Shown here in pieces: positions 43,836-55,079 of a stretch of 64,000 nucleotides of DNA. Both the position numbers and the translations under genes were made by a program. The notes beneath the pieces were generated by a model. The model was not told the origin of the DNA. It ran no database searches and worked only from the letters and a program-made list of their open reading frames with translations. The stretch is taken from assembly GCF_040954645.1 (NCBI RefSeq), contig NC_092803.1:83810417-83874416 (forward strand), written 5' to 3'. The stretch is from Diabrotica undecimpunctata. Lineage: Eukaryota > Arthropoda > Insecta > Coleoptera > Chrysomelidae. Within the stretch, counting starts at the first letter, position 1. Each line of letters begins with the position of its first letter.

Positions 43836-45160
43836 ATGATTGTTTATTTTTTTGACTTTAATCTTAGTTTATTGAGCCAATAAAAAAATATAACTTATTT
43901 GTTATCAAAAGTAAAATAAAATCCTTATATTACCTGTGTTCGATGGATTCAAAAATTTTCTAGTTGTCTTTTATCGAGATAGAGAAGAAGGATAAGAATA
44001 AAAAAAATATTATATTACAAAAATTTACGTTTCTTTATTTTATATGAACGAATAAAACAATTATCAAATTCTGTCGTTATCTTGTCAATCAGCATACAAG
44101 AAAATAAATCAAATTTTTATAATAATAAGATTTTAAATCTACATACATTTATATTTAGTGAAAACCAATTTTACTTAAATTTTTCTTTACTTGAAACAAG
44201 AAAATAACAAAACTTTAAACTTTTGATTAGCCTAACAAAACCTCAGTTCTTAAATTTGAATGCTAATGACCATGATGTCAAACCGATCCTTCACAGATAT
44301 AAAATTCAATTGTACAAAACACTTACAGCTTATTTTCTTATTGAGTTGTATGTTGGAACATACCCAGAAAAATCCAGTCTCCTCAACGATGTGATCTCTC
44401 CTTTTTGGCACCTAGGCTCCTTCCTAACGTGTCTGCAAACCTGCTGCACTAACCAAAAACAGCTGATGCATTTCTCCAAAAACTCAACTACTTATTAATG
44501 ACACAAGGACCTCCTTTTGTCAACTTGATGTCATAAAACTAATTTCACAAATCTTCACAAAATGCCAACGGTAGATACAAGGACCTCTTTCAATCTACTT
44601 GCTATCTCCTTCTGCAAAACTATTTAATTCTTTTCACAATGCCGGTATCTAACTCACGAACCACACCCTATCTTGAGACAAACGACTGTTTCCTTCGATG
44701 ACAAATTATCACTGACGTCTCCGGTTCTCATGATCGGCTCACAAATTCCCATTTCAAAACGACCGTCCAATCAAAAGCTCAAATTGTGTTTACCATGATT
44801 TTGGAAAAGCCTAATTTCGGTTTCAGAGAAAAACTAAATAGCTTACTTTAAAATTGGTTTTGTCAATACACAATTTATACATATTTCAAAAGATTAGAAT
44901 ATGGTCATTTAATACTCGATTATACAAACAATGAAAATATTAACTTACAGGTAAAATGTCTTCTAATTCTAAACAAAGGTTTTTTGATAATTGTGTTTGA
45001 AACGGAAAAAGGTCGTTTGCCAAACAAATTTCTATTCTTATCTACACTAAATCTTATCTTAAATTACTATATACAATTTGTTTATATTGATATCTTAAAA
45101 TTGTATTTCGATGGATTTTTTTATTTATTTTTCTTTGGTTGGGAAAGAAGAAACATAACA
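43832..45160 (+). mobile_element. Possible long solo LTR, 1.33 kb
   Basis: Begins TGTTATGATT and ends GAAACATAACA, a 7-bp perfect inverted terminus (TGTTATG/CATAACA), with ATAT on both sides (43828-43831 and 45161-45164). No gag or pol domain is seen. The 91-codon frame at 44223-44498 is not recognised. It resembles the 509-bp block in its tip and insertion site. A solo LTR is the simplest reading. An unrelated boundary coincidence is possible because the left flank is a microsatellite. Confidence 0.4.
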
Positions 45161-45189
45161 ATATATAAAACGGAGCTTTGAGGATTATT

Positions 45190-46310
45190 GGAATACGCAG
45201 CGGTGAAATAAGCGTACTCTTTTAACTGAGTTTCAAGCTTTCGAAAATGTTTATTTTCATCGTCAGGAAAAAAGTTATTGAGATAGGTATTTCTTGGATG
45301 GGCAAGAGTGAAAAGGCACATATCTACCTGAGAATGTTTTCTTTCTGTACCAGTCCAACCTTATTGTATTATCCTCATGTCTGGTTACATTAGTGTCGAG
45401 GAATGGCACCATATTATTTCCCTCTGTTTCGACAGTAAATTGTAGGTGAGTGTTATAGGAGTTAAATATGTTAAGAGTGTAGTTGATTTTGTCAGCTGGG
45501 ACTGTACATATGAGGTCGTCTACATATTGGTAGATGAAGGGGAACTGGAAATCAATTTCTCGAGTACAGTAGTAAAGCAGGGAGTTTATTACAATTTCTG
45601 CCAAAGATGGGGATATGGCTCCATCCATGGGTGCTCCTTTTATTTGGACGTAGAAGTCATTTTGGACAGTGAAATATGTATTGTATAAAAAGGTGATCAA
45701 TTTCAGGAACAGTACTTTGGAAATTGTACAGTTCGGTTTAATCAGATGGTAATTAGTTGTCCGAATAGAAACTACCAATTCAAGAGGGATGTTGGTAAAC
45801 AAGGAAGTAACATCAAAACTCACAAAGACATATCCTGAAGGAAGTAAAAACCCATTGATCTTATTTGCAAATTCAAAAGAATGTTTGATTTTGTAGGTAC
45901 TGTAAGAAGAAAAAGAAGTGTCAATAACACCAGCCAAAGATTGAGTGGAGCATTCTTACATGCAATTACAGGACGTAGTGGGCACCCTTTGTGAATTTTT
46001 GGAAGGCCATAATATGTTGAGGTGGTACCAGTATAGTTAGTTAATCCCTTTTTTGTTTTGGTGGTGTAATGTCCCTCGTTATGTAGTTGTTTTATCAGTA
46101 AATTAGTGTTCCTTTCTACTGATGGAGTCAGATCTGGGGTCAGATTTTGGATTTTTCTATAAGCATGTGGGTCGTTGAGAAGCTCAAATGATTTGGTGAT
46201 GTGCTCGTTTCTGTCCATTATGATTATTGTGTTTCCCCTGTCTTTTTTTTACTATGTCAGGATTGTCTTTCAGAAATTTCCTCGTTTTTGTTTCAATAGC
46301 CATGGATGGA
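45190..46310 (-). pseudogene. Penelope-like element reverse transcriptase
   Basis: Reading leftward from 46310: ETKTRKFLKDNPDIVKK, DRGNTIIIMDRN, KGLTNYTGTT, YYGLPKIHKGCPLRPVIA, then (shift at about 45930) VFVSFDVTSLFTNIPLE (first Asp), GAPMDGAISPSLAEIVI, FIYQYVDDLICTV (YVDD core), VPFLDTNVTRHE and LDWYRKKTF. GLPKIHK, SFDVTSLFTN, (Y)VDD and FLDT are signature motifs of Penelope-like RTs, which are related to telomerase. Conserved MG is MD here. The N-terminal part and the GIY-YIG endonuclease are missing. Frameshifts occur near 46250, 45930 and 45280. The sequence 45190-45270 (CATTTTCGAAAGCTTGAAAC on the minus strand) may belong to its 3' end. Confidence 0.85.
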
Positions 46311-47740
46311 CTGATATAATGAAGGTTGTACCCTCGTTAATGGCAGATTAGAGGTTACACAAAGAACGGTACTAGGCTCGGGCTTCAGTCTGGTAGAGGT
46401 ATCTTGGTCGGGGCTCTTATTACAGCTCAAATATAAAGAATCAGTTAGATACAGGGACGGGAAGTTAAAGAGAAGAGAAGTTAGAAGATAAGAGAAGGGA
46501 AATATTTGGGCACCACCCTATTTTTAGAGGAACAGGGAAACCTTAAGACATATAGAATAAGATAACAAGAAAGGTAAGGTACAGTTAAGATAATCACGCG
46601 AGAATAAAGTAAACCGTGAGAGAAAAGGTATTATCATTGTGCGGTACACACTTAATATTTCGACACATATACACTGGTTATATGATAAAACAAAAAATAA
46701 TATAAATCAATGAAAATAAATGAAAAAGATACACCATGCACAAAAATATAAATTTATATCATAACAAAAAAAATAAAAGGCAAATAGTTCTTCAACAAAG
46801 TTATATTGAGGTATAGTAGACAAAAAAATGCACTATAACAATTTTTACTGCACAGTTAAATGGCACGAGATAAGTGATTGCACAATTTATTATCGAATAC
46901 AACAAAAAATATCTTTTTTGAAAAATAATTCTGAATAATGTAATATTCTCAAGAATAGAAAAAAAAAAAACAAGGAATATTATAATTATCAATATTCGTT
47001 AAATAAGTTATTATTATGCGTTGAGAATACGTAAACATTTACTAAATTTTTTTTTTTGAACGTGATCACCTCAAATCTATTCATAATATTTATCATAAAT
47101 ATAACCTACATTAATATAAAACAAATGGTTCGTAATTTATACGTATATATTATATCGTAAGTTTATACCCGTGATAGTTCATTCGGTTAGAGTTAACCAT
47201 AAATAGCAAAGTCACTAAACTGAATGTTGTAAATCAACTTCTTACGATTTAGGTAGCGAAGATGAGCTTTAGTTAATAAAAATTATAGGTAAACTTCATT
47301 CACAATTATAAGAACTGACTTATGCAGAATTTAAAAGTATCCCGCTGATAAAGTCGAAGCCATAAACGGATTTGCCTCTTCAGGTAAATAGTAAAAAGGG
47401 CCAGCTTAACGAATTTTATAATTTATTTGTCATTTACATTACATATTTAGTTTAAATAAATATCTAGATAATTAAGGGAAAAAATACATAAACTGATTGA
47501 ATATTAGAATTAATTAATTATTATATATTTTCTGTGTCGTTTCTTTATTAAATATATCCAAATTTTGAAAGTAATAAACAATTTTTCTTTTGTTAAACAA
47601 ATTGCAAGTGAAATAATAAAATGGTGAAGTGAAAATTAAAATGAATTAATGTAGGTATATACATATAGCTAAATATATAAATATATTTTATACTTCATCT
47701 AAGGGAAGAAGTTTTTCAATTGTTAGTAAGGTATAAAGTA
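46311..47740. other. AT-rich spacer, nothing recognised
   Basis: No gene found. A 63-codon Ile/Phe-rich minus-strand frame (46801-46992) is likely chance. The purine-rich block at 46440-46560 (GGGAAGTTAAAGAGAAGAGA) has no recognised function. Confidence 0.4.
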
Positions 47741-48386
47741 TGCCTGAAAAAGTTGGCAACAAATGGGAAATTTCTTTATTATTAATTTAATGAAAAAAAC
47801 TATTCTTCATAAACATTTCTGCATCGCATAGAAATCAATAATCAATAATCAAATTTATAAAATTTTAAGTGGTATACAGCGAAAATCAAAAATATTGATT
47901 TATGCTTAAAAGTGAAGTGTTTTTAAATTTAGGTGCAGCATAAAAGTTATTTTGATTTGGTTGTAGGAATTAAAAATTATTTTTAAATTTAGATTCATGG
48001 CCTTTTAATGATGTATCAGTAGGTGCATTAATTTTTAATTTAATTTCTAATTTACCTTATTCAATATACAAAATCAACAAATGCAAAAGTATATTTTTAT
48101 TTACTTTTTACTTTAAATGTATTATTTAATTATTAGAAGGCCATGAATCTAAATACATAATTTTTAATACCTACAAACATTTTAAAATTACATTTTCTTG
48201 CATATCTAAATTTAAAATCACTTTCTTCTTCGGACTTAATTAATAATTTTGATTTTCCCTATCTACCACTTAATATTTTATAAGATTATGATTTCTATGT
48301 GATGCATAACCTTTAATGAAGAATAATTTTTTTTCGTAAAATTATTAATAAAGAAATTTCCCATTTTTTGCCAACTTTTTCAGACA
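47741..48386. repeat. Foldback MITE with arms of about 260 bp
   Basis: Arms 47741-48012 and 48124-48386 are inverted copies. Blocks include CTGAAAAAGTTGGCAA / TTGCCAACTTTTTCAG at the tips, ATGGGAAATTTCTTTATT, AATTTAAGTGG-type core motifs and GATTCATGGCCTT / AAGGCCATGAATC at the inner edge. The central 110 bp are unpaired. No frame, no clear target duplication. The large arms relative to total length mark it as a foldback or MITE of unknown family. Confidence 0.75.
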
Positions 48387-48727
48387 TGAAACGGAAAACT
48401 TAAACATAACAAGTCAACATGAATAAATATGAACCTTTTAAAACGAGTAAATCGGTACTCACGGAAGGGACCTCAGACGTTCAGATACAATTAGCGTGTC
48501 TTTGTAAAGACAATGAAGTCGACTTTACTAAAGTAACAAAACATTTACTCAACACAGACACTACACATTACTCCTCTGAGTTAGTGATAAGTTATAGTCT
48601 AAAAAAATCATTATAAAATTGACTGGCCAGTGTGAAAACCAGTGCCAATAAAACACAAAACACACACATAAAACATTTTCTTCGTTGAGACTTAAAATAA
48701 TGATTAATAACAATAATTATGGGAAAT
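48387..48727 (+). other. Short spacer with an unrecognised 65-codon frame
   Basis: Plus-strand frame 48419-48616 (MNKYEPFKTSKSVLTEG and on) has balanced composition unlike its AT-rich surroundings, but I recognise no domain and no upstream partner. It could be a fragment of an unknown element. Confidence 0.25.
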
Positions 48728-48728
48728 T

Positions 48729-48772
<44 letters not shown>
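48729..48772. repeat. (TA)n microsatellite at a LINE 3' edge
   Basis: Pure TA run directly next to the 3' end of the minus-strand LINE fragment at 48790-49310. Confidence 0.9.
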
Positions 48773-48775
<3 letters not shown>

Positions 48776-48789
48776 GGTTTTTTTATAAC

Positions 48790-49310
48790 GTCTTACGACG
48801 TTTTCCGACTCCCCAAACGCCACTGTATTCTGTCTTGAGTTAGGTCTTCGTCCAGATTTCGAGCGCTAATCGCTTTCCTAACTCCCAGATTCCAGCTCTG
48901 TGGTGGTCTTCCTCGTTTCCTCTTCTCTGGGGGTTGCCACATCATCGTTTTTTTAGGCAATCTTTCGTCCCCCATTCGGCTCACATGCCCATACCATATG
49001 AGCTGTTTTCTCTCAATATCCTCAACTATAGTGCCCTCTATACCCATTTGTTGTTTTATCACTTCATTCCGTATTCTGTCGGCTCTTGATATTCTCATCG
49101 ATCTTCTGATGGCATCCATTTCCGTGGCTTCGACCTTTTTCTTATATTTTTCGGTTATTCTCCATGTCTCAGCTCCATAAAGTAGGCTAGTTTTAACCAT
49201 TGTCTCATAGATGTTCCATTTTCTTTTCTTTGATATTTCTTTACTCCATAGAACTCCGTTCAAACATGCTATAGCTCTTCGTGCTTGTACAATTCGATGT
49301 TCTCGATGTT
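48790..49310 (-). pseudogene. LINE ORF2 C-terminus
   Basis: Open frame reading leftward from about 49310 to the stop at 48793: REHRIVQARRAIACLNGVLW, KRKWNIYETMVKTSLLYGAE, TWRITEKYKKKVEATEMDAI, RISRADRIRNEVIKQQMG, LIWYGHVSRMGDERLPKK, KRKRGRPPQSW. LLYG(A/S)ETW, WYGHV.RM...RLPK and KR.RGRP...W are the conserved C-terminal motifs of this LINE group (endonuclease/RT type with the same tail as the copies at 54.5-55.06 and 59.3-59.8 kb). This is the longest undisturbed LINE tail here and has no internal stop. It is 5'-truncated, with no catalytic core. Confidence 0.8.
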
Positions 49311-50339
49311 CGGGAAATTTGTATGTTTATAAAAAGAGTTTTTTGACATTATGCTTGAATGATAATATTTGATCTGATTATATGTACCTATATCAGTTGT
49401 GCTATGCTTGGCTATTATGCCGGTCCTGGCAGCTTTGGTAGCTGTGATAATTATACAACAATAGAGTATTTACAAGGGATTATTCAGATTTACAGCTGTT
49501 ATTAAAATAACTTTTATAATGAGACACTTAATTTCTGGATACAGTATACTCACAATACAGTAGGCAACAGGTGGACACAGGTAGTGACGTTCGTTTACAG
49601 AACGCTGTCAATAAAGGCACTTGACAGGTTGTCCTCGCAACAGGTACTTGGGGCGGCAGGTACGGTAACGAATTACGATCTTCAATCCGTAATCTCTCAA
49701 ATTTATTTAGGCAGACGAAAAGAGAAGCAGCCGGACAGGAACAGCAGATGAATGAAGGTAGAGACAAATGAAGGTAGATGTGAATGATCGGCAAACAGAA
49801 GTGACTTCGTTCCTTCGAATTGGAAGACGTCTGTTTGGCAAAAGAGAAAATAGTTAATATAGGAATCACTGTGTGAAGATATAAGGGTGAATTGAAACTA
49901 CTGCCGTTTGATGGAGACAAACCGCTTGCCACAGGAACCAACTCGAAAATGAATTCGAATTCTGTTCTTAGGCAAGCTAAAGATAAAAAAGGAGTGGGAG
50001 TATTGGCTGAAGAGTGCCACGCAAAAATGATATTTAAATGGCAAGGATAGTGTGGTCATTTTTGTAACCTAACCACTATCTTCCGACAGGAATTATACCT
50101 TCACCGAAAACCAACTCCTCTGCTTTTCTGAGAAGGTAGACCGGGTATTTCACAATAGGCACTGATTCCTTTGTTACTAGGAAATATTTCTATTTAGAGA
50201 AGATAGATAAAAAGAACAGGGAACATTTGGCGAAATATTTCATTGTTAAAAAAAAAGCGTAACAAATCGCTCGTTGCTGTTGGGTTAATTTTAAGGCTTT
50301 TAACAAAATATATAGACACAGGCGGCGTGAAAGTAATTT
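49311..50339. other. Spacer, possible LTR/gag remnant
   Basis: The 137-codon minus-strand frame at 49528-49941 shows no domain. On the plus strand REAAGQEQQMNEGRDK (about 49730) and LKLLPFDGDKPLATG (about 49900) are reminiscent of gag proteins of LTR retrotransposons, but there is no zinc knuckle or pol sequence to support it. ACAGGT-rich direct repeats lie at 49566-49645. Confidence 0.3.
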
Positions 50340-50473
50340 TCTAAGGGGAATAATTTAAAGAAATTTTAAACATGCTTCACGGTTAGTTTTGATGTGGTTA
50401 GTAATTATGCTTATTATTTTTTAAAGTTGCAGGTTTGTGATTCTGTGGGAAGTTTTTTAATACAGTACTCAAT
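50340..50473 (-). pseudogene. Penelope-like N-terminal segment, displaced by Harbinger insertion
   Basis: Reading leftward from 50473: IEYCIKKLPTESQTCNFKK, then (shifted) ISIITNHIKTNREACLKF. This continues the Penelope N-terminal frame that stops at 55281 with DIDMYTYLAD. Joining the two across the Harbinger element with a single AAT/ATT gives YLADIEYCIK without a shift. The piece fades out at about 50340. Confidence 0.65.
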
Positions 50474-50974
50474 GGGTGGAATGCATAAAACGTAGTATCT
50501 GCTAATGCTTCAAGTAATTCTACATTTTTGTAGTACTTGCTACAGTTACAAAGCATTTTGCTTTCCTTCGTAGTATTTGCGACTATTTACGAGATACATA
50601 GAAGGATGTACTACGCTTTTGAAGTATTTGCTAGTTTAGTAGAATTTGCTTCAGTTTAGGTGAATAAGTGCACAGTGCGCTGGAATAAGTGTTACCTCCC
50701 ATATTAATTCATTTATTTTTAATATAAGCAAAACGCTCGGAGAGGTCAATTTTTAAAATAATCATAGTATATTATAGCATCAATTTTTCGAACTTTAAGC
50801 AATCCTTCTTCAGGTGACAGTTATAACTTTGATTTTTTAAATGGGAGAGTAGGAAAGTAGGGGGGGGGGGGAAGTAGGAAAGACTTATTTCAGCGCACTG
50901 CATATGTAAGGTATATATATTTAGGTAATAATATAAAATCTTTATAAAAAGTTACCTTCATAGTTTTTGTTTTA

Positions 50975-51976
50975 GAATTAACAGAGAAAATGTAGAGTGG
51001 TTTGCTAGTCATTTTCTTGACGATGACGATTCCGTAAAAACAAGAGGTGGAGCCTTGTCACCCACTGAAAAATGGAGATATTTTTGAGAAGTTTAGGTTA
51101 GTTTTGGAAATAAGTTGTATAAACTTTGAAAAACATAAATATTATCTTTTTAGGACATCTTGGATATCAGCAGGGAGTTGCTGTTGATTTAAATGTTAAC
51201 CAAAGTACTGTATCCAGAACCTTGATCAGTGTTTCAGAAACAATTTACTTAAAGAGAAATAATTGGATAACATTTCCTAATACTAACGAGTTATTTGAAG
51301 TTGCTATCAATCAGTGGGCAAATACCAATAAGCAAATACCCAATGTTATAGGTGCTATTAATTGTACCCACGTTAAAATAACAAAGCCACGTATCCATGG
51401 TGAAGAATCCGTGAGTAGAAAAGGAGTATATTCCATAAATGTACAAGCTACTTATAACGCCCAAGAAATGTTTACCAGTGTCGATGCGAGTTGGCCAGGC
51501 TCCGTGGACGATAGTCGAATTTGGCAAAACTCCGTAGTGCATCGAATTATGTATAATAATGTGCAAGGAGCAGCCTGTGCAAGGAGATAGGTGATGAAGG
51601 ATATGGTATTGCACCGTGGTTATTGACACCTTTTAAAAATCCAACCACACCTATTTAACAAAATTATAATACAATTCATGCGAAGGAACGTTGTGTCATC
51701 GAGCGCTGTTTTGGCCAGTTGAAAAGGCGTTTTCCAATGTTACAGCATACTTTTCGCCTATAAACTGAAAACATTCCAAAACATATTGTAAGTGCATTTG
51801 TTTTTCACAACATATCTAAACATCTACAGGATCCGTACCATGATTTTGATCCAGTTCAAATTGTAGTGCAAGATGCAAATGAAGTGATACCTGAAGGAAA
51901 TCAAGCACAAATTCGAAATCGAGGCACACAACGTAGAAATGAGGTTACGGAGGCTCTATTTCGTAATGCCAGCTAA
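50975..51976 (+). pseudogene. HARBI1-like Harbinger transposase
   Basis: Exon to 51096 reads INRENVEWFASHF, TRGGALSPTEK and, after a one-base slip in an A run, MEIFLRSL. A 57-bp intron (51097-51153, GT..AG) follows, and the frame resumes GHLGYQQGVAVDLNVNQSTV. The open part to 51590 holds IPNVIGAINCTHVKI, where the first catalytic Asp (usually GAIDCTH) is Asn, and SVDASWPGSVDDSRIWQNS (second Asp). After a shift come GDEGYGIAPWLLTPF, a stop, and KERCVIERCFGQLKRRFPML (the catalytic Glu). The end is at 51974-51976. The enzyme normally works with a Myb-like partner encoded by the same element. The D-to-N change, two stops and two shifts make it inactive. Confidence 0.85.
51097..51153 (+). other. 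Predicted 57-bp intron in the Harbinger transposase
   Basis: Begins GTTAGT and ends CTTTTTAG. Joining the flanks keeps codon phase and restores the family motif FLRSLGHLGYQQ. Length is typical of small insect introns. Confidence 0.65.
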
Positions 51977-52141
51977 CTCATATATTATTACAATATGTAC
52001 AGGGTCTAATAAAAATTCGTAACGAATATTTTGATTTTTATTTTAATAATATTAAACAAAATACAACATACTAACATATTTATTTAATATTTAGTTTATA
52101 ACTTTGTTTTTATAAAAATATATAACTACATACAAATTTTG

Positions 52142-52812
52142 TCACTGTACCATATCACGTTGAACTATATGGTTGACTAATTGCTCACCAGCTTCAGGAA
52201 ACTTTATCAATGCATCCGCGGCTCGTTCCTGAGCTTCTTCCGAAGTCTGTTGAGCTCGAGCACAAGAAATTTAAGCTTTGGCTGCTTCAATTTGTTTTCG
52301 TAAGCAGGTGTTCTGTAGTTTAATCAGCGACTCCTTCTTCGCACTAGGATATTTGGGATCTCTGCCTGTTAGGTTTTGGCAACCAGAATTGGAGCTAAAA
52401 AGAACGTTTTCATCATTATTTTTTTGTGATGAAACCCCAATCTCCTCTCTTACACCGGTCTGACAAGCACCTGGTACCCTGTGCAAGACTAAATTTTCTC
52501 CAATGTTCCCTAACTCATAGAATTTTCTTTCCAGTCAGTTAGTACTATTTTTTTGTTACCAGTTTTTTTTACGTCAACAATTTTTTTAACCTTTGTTTTC
52601 ATGTTGTTGAATTTCTTCATAATTTGTTTTGAATTTAGGTTTTTTTCGATAATTTCATTAAAGACAGCAGTTAATTTATTCAATGCAGCTTCCTTTTCAT
52701 ATTTAATTTTTGGGATCATTCTTTTATTAAATAAAATTTGATAATTTTCAAGAAGATTAACAAACAACACTTGTTCATTTTTGTCCTCGCCTAACTCTTT
52801 TGTCGGAATCTA
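52142..52812 (-). pseudogene. Harbinger Myb/SANT-like DNA-binding protein
   Basis: Reading leftward: ELGEDKNEQVLFVNLLENYQ, then FNKRMIPKIKYEKEAALNKL, IIEKNLNSKQIMKKFNNMKT, KKIVDVKKTGNKKIVLTDW. After a shift at about 52510 come VLHRVPGACQTG, GRDPKYPSAKKESLIKLQ, a stop, and AQQTSEEAQERAADALIKFP to a stop at 52142-52144. The tryptophan-poor three-helix pattern (LV.LLE.Y..LF......+.+EKE.AL..L...FN) with a Lys-rich follow-up is that of Myb/MADF-like partners in Harbinger elements, which bind the ends and import the transposase. Two lesions are visible. The N-terminus was not fixed. Confidence 0.75.
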
Positions 52813-52917
52813 AACCACTCACTTTTACTACCTACTCACTTATTCTAATAATAATTATTCACAAAACACAAGCATTTGAAAAACCACATGAAAAACTAGT
52901 TCTAATACGATTGGTGT

Positions 52918-55079
52918 ATCGCTACAAAGTACTCGCTACAATTTAAAACTCTTGAAAGAGCCCCGTGCACTAGAAAGGTATCAAAATTACCTTGAACATG
53001 AAAGCACAACAGATGAGAATTTAACAGCTAGCGAGCAATGGGATATATGTAGAAGAACAATTAAGGAAGCGGCAAACAACGTCCTAGGACCAGAAGAATC
53101 CACTCCACGCGACAGTTGGTTCGACGATGAATGTAAAGATATCACTAAAAGAAAAAATTATGCATATAAACTTATGCAACAAAGAAGAACACGGGATAAG
53201 GAGCAAATGTACAAAGATCTTAGGAAGGAGGAAAAACGCATACATCGAAGGAAAAAGCGGACCTTCGAAAACCAGATTATGCAAGAGCTTCAATCATTAA
53301 AGGGGCAAAATGAAACTAGAAAGTTCTATAATATCCTAAATAAGACAAGAAAAGAATTTAAACAACGGCTGACGATGTGTAGAGACAAAAATGGACATAT
53401 AGTCAGTACCGCTGACGCAGTACAAAGCAGATGGGTTGAGCACTTCAAAGAACTACTTGGTACCGAAGTGGAAAATGATGCGTCACCCCAAAAACCAAGA
53501 AATAACACTCACGTAGAACCTCCCTCAATATTTGAAGTGAAAGACGCAATCACACGACTCAAAAATAGCAAGTCCCCAGGAGTGGATTGTATCCCCGCAG
53601 AGCTCATCAAACATGGAGGTAACAGCATTATGCACCAAATTCACAACATAATAGTCAAAGTCTGGGAAGAAGAACAAATGCCAGAGGAATGGTGCACTGG
53701 AATCATATGTCCACTGCACAAAAAGGGAGATTTGTTGGAATGTAAAAATTATAGGGGTATAACTCTTCTGAATACAATGTACAAAATATTCTCCAACACC
53801 CTGTACAGCCGTTTAAGTACGTACGTGGAAGAAATCCTTGGTGAGTATCAAAGCGGTTTTAGGCCAGGTAGGTCAACAATTGACCAGATTTTTGTGCTAC
53901 GTCAAATCTTAGAAAAAACCAATGAATTATTGACACGTTCCATCTCTTTGTGGACTTTAAGTCAGCGTATGATAGCGTCCTAAGAGGTAAATTATACGAA
54001 GCCATGAATGAACTTAACATTCCCCATAAATTAATAAGGCTCGTAAAAACAACTATGAGTAAAGTGATCTGCAGAGTGCAAATACAAGGCGATATGTCAC
54101 AAGCGTTTGAAACATATGCAGGGTTACGGCAGGGAGACGCGCTGGCGTGCCTTCTCTTTAATATAGCGTTAGAAAAGACTATAAGAGATGCCGAGTTACA
54201 CAATAGGGGAACAATCTTTAATAAATCAACGCAGATTATGGCTTACGCTGACGATCTGGATTTGATCGCACGTACTACACGAGGACTTAAAGAGATGACT
54301 TCCACCTTCTTGACAGCCGCACAAAATATGGGCCTTAAAATAAACGAGGAAAAAACCAAAATGTTAGCATCTATTCCAAATAACAGAGATAGAGCTAGAA
54401 ACGCCGAATAAAACTTCAGTATAGACCAATATAATTTTGAGGTAGTAAATAAGTTTACATATTTGGGTTCTCTCATAACAAACGATAATGACACATCTGA
54501 AGAAGAAAAACGGAGGGTACTGCTAGAAAACAAATGTTATTTTGGACTAAGCAAGCAGCTAAAAAACAGAAATTTAAGCCAGAAAACCAAACTAATAATA
54601 TATAGAACACTCATCCTACCAGTGCTGACATATGGGTCAGAAACATGGACCATCTCCAAAACAGACGCAAATCTTCTGCTCGTCTTCGAAAGGAAGATAC
54701 TAAGAAGAATAATGGGCGCATTCTGTGAGAATGGTATTTGGAGAAGGCGATATAATTTCGAATTGTACGAGAAGTATAAAAAAATAGTAAATGGTAGAGA
54801 TGTAATATCCTTCATAAAAATAGGTAGGCTTAGATGGGCTGGACATGTGTCAAGAGCAAATGAAAATTACCCACCCAGACGAACTCTATTATCGGTCCCA
54901 GTGGGAAATAGGAGTAGAGGCAGACCACGACTGAGATGGAGGGACGGTATGAACGAGGACGCAAGGAAAATCGGTGCGGCAAATTGGCAACGGTTGGCGA
55001 TGAACAGAAACGACTGGCGAAATAGACTGGGGAAGGTCAATGCTCAACTAGAGCTGTAGCACCACTGATGATGATGATG
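52918..55079 (+). mobile_element. RTE-type LINE, 5'-truncated, with 14-bp TSD
   Basis: AATACGATTGGTGT occurs at 52904-52917 and 55080-55093, exactly enclosing the insert. The 3' tail is TGATGATGATGATGA directly before the second TSD copy. Short trinucleotide tails and absence of poly(A) are typical of RTE-clade LINEs. The endonuclease is missing because the insert starts in the linker upstream of the RT. It lies inside Harbinger, right of the Myb-like gene, so it is younger than that transposon. Confidence 0.9.
52952..55059 (+). pseudogene. RTE-type ORF2: RT and C-terminal region
   Basis: The first frame (52952-53983) gives DSWFDDECKDITKRKNYAYK, AVQSRWVEHFKELLGTE, NSKSPGVDCIPAELIKHGG, PLHKKGDLLECKNYRGITLL and EYQSGFRPGRSTIDQIFVLR. 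A shift near 53930 leads to DTFHLFVDFKSAYDSVLRGK (first Asp), YAGLRQGDALACLLFNIALE, MAYADDLDLIARTTRG (catalytic YADD) and KINEEKTKMLAS. One in-frame stop (54409-54411) is followed by KFTYLGSLITNDND, VLTYGSETWTIS, LRWAGHVSRANENYPPR and RSRGRPRLRWRDGMNEDARK, ending at 55057-55059. Only one shift and one stop break about 700 codons, so this copy is young compared with its surroundings. Confidence 0.9.

Noticed and set aside
49528..49941. 137-codon minus-strand frame
   Set aside because: No domain recognised. The plus strand has faint gag-like residues in the same interval, so it is probably an antisense shadow.
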